Under the pieces are notes generated by a model that saw nothing but the letters and a program-made list of their open reading frames with translations, searched no databases and had not been told where the DNA came from. A program made the position numbers and the translations under genes. From Ruminococcaceae bacterium UBA1785 (GTDB taxonomy: Bacteria > Bacillota > Clostridia > Oscillospirales > Acutalibacteraceae), in NCBI GenBank assembly GCA_002314555.1, contig DCGF01000056.1, positions 1 to 9,044 on the forward strand: a stretch of DNA of 9,044 nucleotides, written 5' to 3'. Shown piece after piece: positions 1 through 7,122 of the stretch (position 1 is its first letter; the number at the start of each line of letters is the position of its first letter).

Positions 1-1152
1 ATCGTCAAACTGAGGAGCTTCTTTAACAAAGTCATCAACAGCGTCACGCATAGTATCTGCTGCAACCTTTACGTCATCAGGCTTTGTTCTATTTAAAGCT
101 TCAAGCATACGGTCGGAACCAAAAAGTTCATTGTTTGCGTTTGTAGCTTCAGGAACGCCGTCAGTGTAGAGATAGAGAAGGTCACCTGGCTTAAGCTGAA
201 CGGTATGCTCCTGATATTTAACGCCTTCCATAGCAGCAACTGCGAGGAAGTGTTTGTCATGAACAATTTCGTAATCTCCACCTGCATGTTTGATGATAGG
301 ATATTCATGTCCTGCATTAACAGCTGTCAAAGTACCTGTAGAGATTTCAAGTATACCGAGCCAAACAGTTACAAACATCTGAGCTTTGTTATTCTCACAT
401 AACTGATTATTAACTTCTGTAATAATAGCAGCAGGAGAGTGTGAGTAAAGTGCGTGGTCATGGATGATGGTTTTACTTGTCATCATAAAGAGTGAACCAG
501 GCATTCCTTTTCCTGATACGTCAGCGATTACTGCGCAGAGGTGGTCGTCGTCAAGAAGGAAGAAATCATAGAAGTCACCACCAACTTCTTTTGCTGGACG
601 CATAGAAGCGTAAATATCAAGTTCCTTTCTGTCAGGGAACGGTGGGAATACTGAAGGAAGTGCATCGAGCTGAATTTGAGCAGCAACTTCAAGCTCTGCT
701 GCGATTTTCTCACGCTCTTCGATTGATGCACGAAGAGATTTTGTGGCTTCCTGTAAACGTCCTTCAAGATCTGTTCTAAATTCCTGAAGCTCTATTGTAC
801 GAGCAATTCTGCTCTTCATTACTTCGGCAACGATTGGCTTAGTGATAAAATCAAGCGCACCAAGTCTAAGACACTGAACTTCAGTATCTGCTGACTGATC
901 ACCAGTGAGGAAGATAACAGGAACTTCTTTTCCGTTTTCAAGCTCACGTAGACGTTTATATGTTTCTATACCGTCCATTTCTGGCATCATGATATCGAGG
1001 AGGACAAGGTCGTAAGTTTTCTTCTCTAAATAACGAAGAGCCATCATACCACTGTTAGCCATATCAAGCTGATATTCCTCACCGAGAATACTACGTGTCA
1101 CGGTTAGGTTAGTCTTATCATCATCTACTACTAATATGGTGTGTTGTTTCAT
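1..1152 (-). CDS. Response regulator with PP2C/SpoIIE-type phosphatase output (RsbU-like), 3' end cut by window edge
   Basis: The 384 codons present read as a receiver domain, a helical linker and a PP2C-type serine phosphatase. Receiver (residues 1-120): acidic cluster D10-D12, phosphoacceptor D53 in LDIMMPEMDG, T83 and K105 in TKP, so all switch residues are present. Residues about 120-165 are charged and probably form a signalling coiled coil. The phosphatase shows VGGDFYDF (D193), the ADVSGKGMPG motif (D211) and LYTDGVPEA (D331), which supply the metal-binding aspartates of the SpoIIE/RsbU family. The sequence stops at QFDD, where the family usually has its last DDxT metal motif, so only a few residues are probably missing. 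Start ATG is preceded by AGGAG about 10 bases away. Family members dephosphorylate anti-anti-sigma (STAS) proteins; no such partner is visible here. It is divergent from the hybrid kinase gene and is its most likely phosphorylation partner by position (inference). Confidence 0.93.
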   Translation of the reverse strand, partial: MKQHTILVVDDDKTNLTVTRSILGEEYQLDMANSGMMALRYLEKKTYDLVLLDIMMPEMDGIETYKRLRELENGKEVPVIFLTGDQSADTEVQCLRLGALDFITKPIVAEVMKSRIARTIELQEFRTDLEGRLQEATKSLRASIEEREKIAAELEVAAQIQLDALPSVFPPFPDRKELDIYASMRPAKEVGGDFYDFFLLDDDHLCAVIADVSGKGMPGSLFMMTSKTIIHDHALYSHSPAAIITEVNNQLCENNKAQMFVTVWLGILEISTGTLTAVNAGHEYPIIKHAGGDYEIVHDKHFLAVAAMEGVKYQEHTVQLKPGDLLYLYTDGVPEATNANNELFGSDRMLEALNRTKPDDVKVAADTMRDAVDDFVKEAPQFDD

Positions 1153-1191
1153 ATTCACACGCTCCTGAGGTTAATACAAAATACATATTAA

Positions 1192-1220
1192 ATTTTAGCA
1201 TGGGAATCATATCTTTTCAA
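1192..1220 (-). promoter_or_regulatory. Sigma-A-type promoter for the REC-PP2C gene
   Basis: On the minus strand, TTGAAA (1220-1215) is followed by a 17-base spacer and TAAAAT (1197-1192). A TG one base before the -10 gives an extended -10. The expected transcript start is near 1185, leaving a leader of about 33 bases that contains the AGGAG ribosome binding site. Spacing and both hexamers are near consensus. Confidence 0.75.
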
Positions 1221-1248
1221 TAAAAAATCTACTTATTTATGAATAAAG

Positions 1249-1280
1249 TTGTATATATTATACTAATAATGTGTTATAAT
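1249..1280 (+). promoter_or_regulatory. Extended -10 promoter for the kinase-FIST operon
   Basis: A perfect TATAAT (1275-1280) is preceded by TG in the extended -10 position (TGTTATAAT). The only -35-like hexamer, TTGTAT at 1249-1254, lies 20 bases upstream, which is longer than ideal, so the extended -10 probably carries the activity. The expected start near 1287 lies downstream of the ATG at 1239, which argues against using that ATG. A 13-base interrupted palindrome (GTATA-tat-TATAC, 1251-1263) sits between the hexamers and could be an operator, but in such AT-rich DNA it may be chance. Confidence 0.65.
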
Positions 1281-1312
1281 GAAAAAGTATTTAACCTGAA
1301 AATAGAAATATT

Positions 1313-1317
1313 GGAGG
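1313..1317 (+). promoter_or_regulatory. Ribosome binding site fixing the kinase start at 1323
   Basis: GGAGG stands 5 bases before ATG 1323. The upstream in-frame ATG at 1239 has no comparable purine-rich site, and the predicted promoter lies between the two candidates. Confidence 0.85.
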
Positions 1318-1322
1318 ATTTT

Positions 1323-4274
1323 ATGGCTAAAAGTACTGTCAGTAACGATAGAACACTAGAAAAGTATAAAAAGCGTACGGAAAGAGAACTTACTCGTCTA
1401 CGTATTGAAAATAATATTGCCGTAACTCTAAAAGATATGGAGAAAGGCATTAGTGAACTTGTAGAAAGGGAACGTCAACGTAACCTTACTGCAACATATA
1501 CTAATATCATCATGGAGAACTCATCTGACAGATTTGTTTTGCTTGATGAGGATTTGCGTCTTCTTTTGCTTTCACATAACTTTGATAATGACGGAATTCA
1601 AAAATTAGAACCAGGTACAGATCTTAATACTCTTATGAGCATTTTGCCTCATGAAGGTGATGACTTAGAGGCCCTTGCTAATTTGCGTGCAGAACTAGAA
1701 AGTATCAAGGGAACTAAAAAGAGCTTTAAGCATCAGATAGTTATTGGAGATGACGAAGATACTCGCTATTTCGATGTTACTGCAAAGGGCGTTGATGACT
1801 CTGGTTCTGGAAACAAAGGCGTAGTACTTACTTTCGCAGAAACAACTGCTCTTACTCGCGCTATGCAGGATGCACAGACAGCTGATAAAGCAAAGTCTGC
1901 ATTCCTTGCCAACATGAGCCATGAAATTCGTACTCCTATCAATGCTATTGTTGGTATAAGTGAAATTGCACTCGAACGTGGCGGACTCTCTAATGAGATG
2001 CAGAGTGACTTGTGTGTTATTCAGAATTCTGCTACAGGTCTTTTAAGTATTATTAATGATATTCTTGACTTCTCAAAGATTGAGTCAGGTAAATTCCAAA
2101 TTGTCCCTGCAGATTATACTTTGCCTTCATTGCTTATGGATATATGCAATGTTATCAGTGTAAAACTTGCGAACTCTCAGGTTCGTTTGCTCATGCATGT
2201 GGACTCATCTCTACCTTTCAATTTATATGGTGATGACATCCGTGTTAAGCAGATTCTTATGAACCTTCTTAATAACGCAACTAAGTTCACTCACACAGGA
2301 TTTATTGAACTTCGTGTAGAAGGTGAACGCTTACCAAATGACCAAATCAAATTAGTTTTCAAGGTTATCGACAGTGGTATCGGCATTAAGAAAGAGGATG
2401 TTAAGAAACTATTCGGAACATTCTCACAGGTTGATACTCAGCGTAACCGCTCTATCACAGGCTCAGGTCTTGGACTTGCAATTTCAAGAAACCTCTCTGA
2501 GGCTATGGGCGGTGGAATTAGCGTAGAGAGCGAATATGGTTCGGGCTCAACCTTCACTGTTACTATTGTTCAAGATATTAAAGGCACTGATACGATAGGT
2601 TCAGTTGCTGATAAGGAAAAGGTTCGAGTGCTTGTTGTTGAGGATGATGAAATACTTATCAACAGCATAGGTAGAACTCTTGATAACCTCGGTGTTGAGT
2701 GGCAGATATGTCATTTATCTGAAAAGGTTCGTGCATATAAAGACTTTACTCATGTACTTATGTTGCGTAAAAACTTCGATGCTTTACGTGAAAAACTTGA
2801 GTTCATGTTTAATAATGAAAATATCTATCTTATCCTTGACCAGGGTGAGATGGCTTCAACTGACTTCGTTGCATATAAGCAGATGCAGCTTCAGCTCCTA
2901 TCACTTCAAATAATCAACGCTCTTAATGGCGAAGAAATTGTAAGTAGTGTAAAGAAGGCTGAATTTAAGCGTTCGCAGATTATTCCACTTACCTTTGCTC
3001 GCGTTTTAGTAGTTGATGATAATGCTACTAACCTTCAGGTTGCAAAAGGCCTTATGATGCCATATAAGATGCAAATTGATACAGCATCAAGTGGATATAA
3101 AGCTATCGAAATGGTTAAGGCTAATAAGTATGATGCTATATTCATGGATCATATGATGCCTGAGATGGATGGTGTTGAAACAACTCAGTACATCCGTAAT
3201 TTGGATGATGAATATTATAAGACTGTTCCTATTATCGCATTAACAGCAAATGCTATGAGTGATGCGAAGGAAATGTTCTTAAAATCTGGTATGGATGACT
3301 TCGTTTCAAAGCCAATTGAAGTTGTTCAGCTTAATCGCGTAATTAAGAAGTTTATTGAGAGCAAGGCACCTGAAGGATATATGAAATCTATTAAAGAAAG
3401 TCTTGCAAAAGAAGCTTCAAAGAAAGACGCAAAACAAAACAAGGTGGCTGATTCAACACCTTCTAAAGCAGTATTACCTGTTTCTAACATTAATCTTGAT
3501 GTAGATGGTACTGTACTTGGAGGACTTGTTCAGCAGAACAACATGCTCCTAAATCAGAATGCTTTATTATTACAACAATTACTTTCTGCTCTTGGCTCAC
3601 AGCCTTCTGCTCCAGTAGCAAAAGCTACTGTAACAAAAGAACCTGAAGATATAGATGATGCAGATGATATTGATGAAGTAGAAGAAAAGAGCATTCCCGG
3701 TGTAAATATGGAATCAGCTATTGAAGGCTGTGGAGGTTCTAAAGAAATCTACGAAGAAATTCTCAAAACTTACTTCGCAGATTTAAAAGACCGTGAGAAG
3801 GAAGTTAAGGGTCTTTATGATGCAAAGGATGTTAAGGGCTTTACTATAGTGGTTCATGCACTTAAGAGCGCATCAAGATCTATCGGTGCTGCAGATTTAG
3901 GAGAAGCTGCATATTCACTTGAAATGCACGGCAAAGCAGATGAGTGGGACGAGATAGAAAAAGAGTTCCCAGCATTTTTAGATTCACTTGCTGTAATGAA
4001 AGAAAACGTAGGAGCTTACCTAGGCGAAAACGCAGTAACAGAAGAAACTCCTTCAAGTGATAAGGAAATCAAAAAGGCATTTGATAAAGATACTGTTAAA
4101 CGTTTAAAGGCTGCTTGCGAAGATATGGATTATATGCAAGCAGAAGATATTCTCAAAGAGATGGATGAATATTCATATCCTGAGGATGTAGGAAAAGAAC
4201 TTACATCAATGCTAAAAGCTTGTGCTGACTTTGATTATGACACTCTTGAATCATTGGCAGCAAAATTAAAGTAA
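1323..4274 (+). CDS. Soluble hybrid histidine kinase: coiled coil, PAS-like, HisKA, HATPase, two receivers, HPt
   Basis: A 983-residue multi-step phosphorelay kinase with no membrane segment, so probably cytoplasmic. Residues 8-60 are a charged coiled coil and about 55-175 a PAS-like sensor region (weakly recognised). HisKA has the SHEIRTP motif with phosphoacceptor H200. The ATPase has an N box (314-321), G1 DSGIGI (D350), an F box near FGTFSQVD and G2 GSGLGL (380-385). The first receiver (about 434-550) keeps E440-D442 but has arginine (R482) at the acceptor position, so it is degenerate. The second (about 562-680) is complete: D565, D566, D609 in MDHMMPEMDG, T641, K663. A linker with a Gln/Asn/Leu-rich helix (736-757) and an acidic run leads to an HPt domain (about 793-890) with H845 in HALKSASRS. 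The last 60 residues hold a short duplicated helical motif. The frame is open upstream to ATG 1239, but promoter and ribosome binding site favour 1323. It is 16 bases from the FIST gene and probably co-transcribed with it. Confidence 0.94.
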   Translation: MAKSTVSNDRTLEKYKKRTERELTRLRIENNIAVTLKDMEKGISELVERERQRNLTATYTNIIMENSSDRFVLLDEDLRLLLLSHNFDNDGIQKLEPGTDLNTLMSILPHEGDDLEALANLRAELESIKGTKKSFKHQIVIGDDEDTRYFDVTAKGVDDSGSGNKGVVLTFAETTALTRAMQDAQTADKAKSAFLANMSHEIRTPINAIVGISEIALERGGLSNEMQSDLCVIQNSATGLLSIINDILDFSKIESGKFQIVPADYTLPSLLMDICNVISVKLANSQVRLLMHVDSSLPFNLYGDDIRVKQILMNLLNNATKFTHTGFIELRVEGERLPNDQIKLVFKVIDSGIGIKKEDVKKLFGTFSQVDTQRNRSITGSGLGLAISRNLSEAMGGGISVESEYGSGSTFTVTIVQDIKGTDTIGSVADKEKVRVLVVEDDEILINSIGRTLDNLGVEWQICHLSEKVRAYKDFTHVLMLRKNFDALREKLEFMFNNENIYLILDQGEMASTDFVAYKQMQLQLLSLQIINALNGEEIVSSVKKAEFKRSQIIPLTFARVLVVDDNATNLQVAKGLMMPYKMQIDTASSGYKAIEMVKANKYDAIFMDHMMPEMDGVETTQYIRNLDDEYYKTVPIIALTANAMSDAKEMFLKSGMDDFVSKPIEVVQLNRVIKKFIESKAPEGYMKSIKESLAKEASKKDAKQNKVADSTPSKAVLPVSNINLDVDGTVLGGLVQQNNMLLNQNALLLQQLLSALGSQPSAPVAKATVTKEPEDIDDADDIDEVEEKSIPGVNMESAIEGCGGSKEIYEEILKTYFADLKDREKEVKGLYDAKDVKGFTIVVHALKSASRSIGAADLGEAAYSLEMHGKADEWDEIEKEFPAFLDSLAVMKENVGAYLGENAVTEETPSSDKEIKKAFDKDTVKRLKAACEDMDYMQAEDILKEMDEYSYPEDVGKELTSMLKACADFDYDTLESLAAKLK

Positions 4275-4290
4275 GGGAGGGGGAAGTTTT

Positions 4291-5502
4291 ATGCGTTCAT
4301 ATAATCTTTTTACAGAAGAAATAGATTTCGTTGATGATGCGGTCAAAGAACTTAAAGAAGAGTTTAATAAAAAGGTTGGAAAAGATGGCCTTTTAAAGAA
4401 CACAGCTGCGATCTTATATACAGATTCAGTTTTAGATGTTGATGCTTTTGTCGAGGAGTTTAAGAAAGAATTCTCATTCCCAGTAGTAGGATGCAGCGGC
4501 ATGACTATGTTTGATAGAGAACACGGCGTTTGTAGAAGCGGTATTTGTGTTTTACTTATGACTGCTGATGATGTTGAATTTGCCTCAGCTATAACAGAAC
4601 CTTTCGAGAGAAGTGGTATGGAAACCGAACTTCGTAGAACATACGAGCGCGGTCTTATATCTCTTGGAAAAACTCCAGGAGTTGTTATAGTTCTCGGTGA
4701 TACAAACGAATGGTGTCCTGGCGATGACCTTGTTCGAGATATGAGTAATATTACAGGAAATATCGCAATATTCGGTGGTATTGCAGCACCGGCACTTGAT
4801 GATAATAAATCATTTGTTTTCACAGAAGAAAAGGCTGGAAGAACTAGTGTTGCTATGATGCTTCTTGCAGGAAAAGGGCTTGAGAATGCTCTGTTCCAAT
4901 ATGAGATGTCTGTTGAAAATACAAACATCTGCGGTGGTACTGTAACAGGTCTTGTAGACGACTGGGCAGTAGGAGAACTTAATGGTGAAACATTCCTCGA
5001 TAGACTTAAAAAGAGTGGAATCGAGAATGGCGAAGCTGGCACAGATTATGCATTTAAATATATTTCTAATCCATTTATCGTAAAGAGACTTATGGATAAT
5101 GGTGATGAGGTTGCCATGCTTCGTAATATTGTTGATGTTAATACTGACGATGGATCTGGACTCTTTGCAGGAAGAATCCCTGATGATTCAAATATCTCAA
5201 TGTGTGCACTTAGTAAAGAAAAAGTTGCATCTTCTTCACATGATGCTTTTGAACATATATTAAAGGTTGCCGAGGAACGTGGAATTCACCCAACAGCATT
5301 CCTTTGTGTATCTTGTAAAGCTAGGTATTTTAACCTCAGCGCTGAACGCCGTGAAGAGGTAGATGGATACGATAATGTACTTGGTTCTGATGCTGCATTG
5401 ATTGGCTTCTATTCACAGGGAGAAATTTGTCCACAGCCTAGCACAACTGGAGGATTCTTCAACCTCTTCCACAATTCTACAATTGCAATTTTAGCTTTAT
5501 AA
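4291..5502 (+). CDS. FIST-domain (FIST_N + FIST_C) putative small-ligand sensor protein
   Basis: A 403-residue soluble protein with no signal peptide or membrane segment. The N-terminal half matches the FIST_N pattern, with FPVVGCSG around residues 64-70 and the strand-rich segment around VVIVLGDTNEW and IAIFGGIAAPA. The C-terminal half matches FIST_C, with the SCKAR motif in the LCVSCKAR segment, GFYSQGEICP (372-381) and the ending HNSTIAILAL. FIST domains are predicted, from their gene contexts, to bind small molecules such as amino acids and to feed signalling proteins; the ligand here is unknown. The length is normal for a stand-alone FIST protein, with no fused output domain. A very strong ribosome binding site (GGGAGGGGG, 4275-4283) starts in the first base after the kinase stop. 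This suggests translation at least as strong as the kinase and a working partnership with that kinase, which lacks an obvious extracellular sensor (inference). Confidence 0.88.
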   Translation: MRSYNLFTEEIDFVDDAVKELKEEFNKKVGKDGLLKNTAAILYTDSVLDVDAFVEEFKKEFSFPVVGCSGMTMFDREHGVCRSGICVLLMTADDVEFASAITEPFERSGMETELRRTYERGLISLGKTPGVVIVLGDTNEWCPGDDLVRDMSNITGNIAIFGGIAAPALDDNKSFVFTEEKAGRTSVAMMLLAGKGLENALFQYEMSVENTNICGGTVTGLVDDWAVGELNGETFLDRLKKSGIENGEAGTDYAFKYISNPFIVKRLMDNGDEVAMLRNIVDVNTDDGSGLFAGRIPDDSNISMCALSKEKVASSSHDAFEHILKVAEERGIHPTAFLCVSCKARYFNLSAERREEVDGYDNVLGSDAALIGFYSQGEICPQPSTTGGFFNLFHNSTIAILAL

Positions 5503-5510
5503 AATTTCAA

Positions 5511-5545
5511 AAGGACCTCAATTTTTTGAGGTCCTTATTTTTTTT
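5511..5545 (+). terminator. Intrinsic terminator of the kinase-FIST operon
   Basis: AAGGACCTCA (5511-5520) and TGAGGTCCTT (5527-5536) form a perfect 10-bp stem with a 6-base loop. One A and then eight T residues (5538-5545) follow. It lies 8 bases after the FIST stop codon. Confidence 0.93.
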
Positions 5546-5548
5546 ATG

Positions 5549-5577
5549 TTGTTTGTAGCGATTTAATATGGTAAAAT
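5549..5577 (+). promoter_or_regulatory. Sigma-A-type promoter of the amino acid ABC transporter operon
   Basis: TTGTTT (5549-5554), a 17-base spacer and TAAAAT (5572-5577), with TGG immediately before the -10 (extended -10). It starts only 3 bases after the T-tract of the preceding terminator, so the transporter operon is insulated from the signalling operon but tightly packed against it. The predicted leader is about 47 bases and too short for a typical riboswitch. Confidence 0.75.
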
Positions 5578-5616
5578 AATAAAACTTGATATTAGTTAGT
5601 AATATTATTAAAAATA

Positions 5617-5622
5617 AAGGAG
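5617..5622 (+). promoter_or_regulatory. Ribosome binding site fixing the binding-protein start at 5631
   Basis: AAGGAG stands 8 bases before ATG 5631. A longer frame could begin at TTG 5586, but that would place polar residues before the signal peptide and has no such site. Confidence 0.85.
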
Positions 5623-5630
5623 TAAAATTT

Positions 5631-6401
5631 ATGAAAAGAATTATTGCAATCGTTCTCGCAGTTCTTATGATGACTTGCCTTTTTGCTGCATGCTCAAAAG
5701 CTCCATCAGAGACAACAGACGAAAAAGTATGGGTAATTGCTACCGATACAGTATTTAGACCATTTGAGTATACTGATGCTGACGGTAACTTCGTAGGTAT
5801 CGATATGGATATCCTTGCTGCTATTGCTAAGGATCAGGGCTTTAAGTATGAAATTAAGAGCCTTGGTTGGGACGCATCAATCGCTGCTTGCCAGGCTGGA
5901 CAGGCTGACGGTATGATCGCTGGTGCATCTATCAAGCAGGAGAGAATCGACAGCGGTTGGATCTTCTCTGACGGATATTATAATGCTACACAGACACTTA
6001 CAGTTGCTGCTGATTCTGATATCGCAGGTTGGGCTGGCCTTAAGGGTAAGTCTGTAGCAGTTAAGACTGGTACAGCTAGTGCTGACTATGCTGATTCTAT
6101 TAAGGATGAGTATGGCTTCACAGTTAACTATTATGAAGATTCTCCAACAATGTATCAGGCAGTTCTTTCAGGAACAGATGCTGGTTGTGTTGAGGATACA
6201 CCTGTAATGAAGGCTTCTATCGTTGATGGTGACCTTGCACTTAAGGTTCTTGACGATACAGCTAACGAAGGTATGCCTTACGGTTTCGCTATTTTTGATT
6301 CTGCAAATCAGGAACTCGTTGATATGTTCAACGCTGGTCTTGCTAACATCAAAGCTTCAGGCGAATATGATCAGATTCTTGCTAAGTATCTTGGTGAATA
6401 A
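5631..6401 (+). CDS. Polar amino acid ABC transporter substrate-binding lipoprotein (SBP_bac_3 family)
   Basis: A 256-residue extracellular binding protein anchored to the membrane by a lipid. Residues 1-20 form a lipoprotein signal peptide (MKRII, then a hydrophobic core) ending LFAAC with C21 as the lipidated cysteine; phenylalanine at -3 is a slightly unusual lipobox. The mature part fits the GlnH/HisJ/ArtJ-type fold: FRPFEYTDADGNFVGIDMDI (42-61), SIKQERIDSGWIFSDGYY (100-117) in which R105 is placed to bind the ligand carboxylate, VKTGTAS (144-150), and VEDTP (D189) placed to bind the ligand amino group. These show an alpha-amino-acid ligand in general; the specific amino acid cannot be read from sequence. 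It is first in a three-gene operon, the usual order binding protein-permease-ATPase. Codons look more biased than in the kinase gene, consistent with high expression. Confidence 0.94.
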   Translation: MKRIIAIVLAVLMMTCLFAACSKAPSETTDEKVWVIATDTVFRPFEYTDADGNFVGIDMDILAAIAKDQGFKYEIKSLGWDASIAACQAGQADGMIAGASIKQERIDSGWIFSDGYYNATQTLTVAADSDIAGWAGLKGKSVAVKTGTASADYADSIKDEYGFTVNYYEDSPTMYQAVLSGTDAGCVEDTPVMKASIVDGDLALKVLDDTANEGMPYGFAIFDSANQELVDMFNAGLANIKASGEYDQILAKYLGE

Positions 6402-6420
6402 TTTAGTATTTAGTAATTAA

Positions 6421-6425
6421 AGGGG
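6421..6425 (+). promoter_or_regulatory. Ribosome binding site for the GTG-started permease
   Basis: AGGGG lies 10 bases before GTG 6436, in a 34-base gap after the binding-protein stop. It supports the non-ATG start, because the next in-frame ATG falls inside the sequence expected for the permease N-terminus. Confidence 0.65.
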
Positions 6426-6435
6426 ATAAGTTCTC

Positions 6436-7122
6436 GTGTTAGAAATCATTCAAAATTTCGGCCCAACATTGCTTGAGGCAATGGGCAAAACGCTCACTAT
6501 GGCGTTTTACAGCCTTATATTTGCCAGCATTATTGGTCTGATATTTGGTGTCTTTGCAGTTGTTAAGAATAAGTTCTTAAATATCCTTGCACAGATTTTT
6601 GTAGACATCATTCGTGGTGTTCCTATGATTGTTTTGGCATATTTTGTATTCTTTGGAATTCCATATGCTTGTAAGAACATGTTAGGATTCAATTTGACAC
6701 TCTCTGCACTTGAGGCAGGTATTATTTGTCTCTCACTTAACTGTGGTGCATATATGGCTGAGATTATCCGTGGTGGTATCCAAGCTGTTCCAAAAGGACA
6801 GATGGAAGCAGCACGTTCACTTGGTCTTCCATACCTCACAGCTATGCGACAGATTATTTTGCCACAAGCCATCAGAACTATGATCCCAAGTATCATTAAC
6901 CAGTTTATTATCACATTGAAAGATACATCCATTCTTTCAATTATCGGATTCCCAGAACTCGTTAACTCCGCTAAGGGCGTTGTAGCTTTAACATTTAAAT
7001 CTTTCCAGGTTTGGGCGATTGTTGGTGTAATGTATTTGATCATCATCACAATTCTTTCAAAACTTGCAAAAGTACTTGAAAGGAGGCTCAGCTATGAATA
7101 CAAACATAAGCGACACAATTAA
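6436..7122 (+). CDS. Polar amino acid ABC transporter permease (HisM/GlnP type)
   Basis: A 228-residue integral membrane protein, the usual length for this family. Hydrophobic segments lie at about 20-43, 55-78, 87-107 and 190-212, with weaker ones between. Family marks are RGVPMIVLAYFVFFG (60-74), corresponding to the common RGxPxxVQ region, and the cytoplasmic EAA loop EAARSLGLPY...ILP (124-143), which docks on the ATPase with its conserved G130 and P143. The segment LKDTSILSIIG is also typical. The start is GTG with an upstream AGGGG site. Only one permease gene is present, so the transporter probably works with a homodimer of this protein. The gene's last 29 bases overlap the ATPase gene in another frame, which suggests translational coupling. 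Confidence 0.94.
   Translation: MLEIIQNFGPTLLEAMGKTLTMAFYSLIFASIIGLIFGVFAVVKNKFLNILAQIFVDIIRGVPMIVLAYFVFFGIPYACKNMLGFNLTLSALEAGIICLSLNCGAYMAEIIRGGIQAVPKGQMEAARSLGLPYLTAMRQIILPQAIRTMIPSIINQFIITLKDTSILSIIGFPELVNSAKGVVALTFKSFQVWAIVGVMYLIIITILSKLAKVLERRLSYEYKHKRHN
7081..7086 (+). promoter_or_regulatory. Ribosome binding site fixing the ATPase start at 7094
   Basis: A perfect AGGAGG, inside the permease coding sequence, stands 7 bases before ATG 7094. The frame is open upstream to a TTG at 7064, but the extra residues are not conserved-looking and that TTG has no such site. Confidence 0.88.

Noticed and set aside
205..402. Short plus-strand frame inside the REC-PP2C region
   Set aside because: It is opposite the conserved phosphatase domain, with no ribosome binding site or recognisable product.
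4266..5042. 258-codon open frame on the minus strand opposite the FIST gene
   Set aside because: The translation is low-complexity (Ser/Pro/Leu-rich) with no recognisable domain. It lies fully opposite a well-supported FIST coding sequence, so it is a shadow frame.
5586..5630. Upstream TTG start for the binding protein, and TTGATA as a second -35 element
   Set aside because: The TTG start lacks a ribosome binding site and spoils the signal peptide. TTGATA has no properly spaced -10 that would not overlap the ribosome binding site.
5503..5630. Possible riboswitch or T-box leader before the amino acid transporter
   Set aside because: The only strong hairpin is the terminator of the preceding operon. 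The predicted leader of about 47 bases shows no conserved T-box or riboswitch elements.
6507..7049. 180-codon open frame on the minus strand opposite the permease gene
   Set aside because: It mirrors the permease codons, shows no family features, and the plus-strand permease has clear EAA-loop and membrane features.
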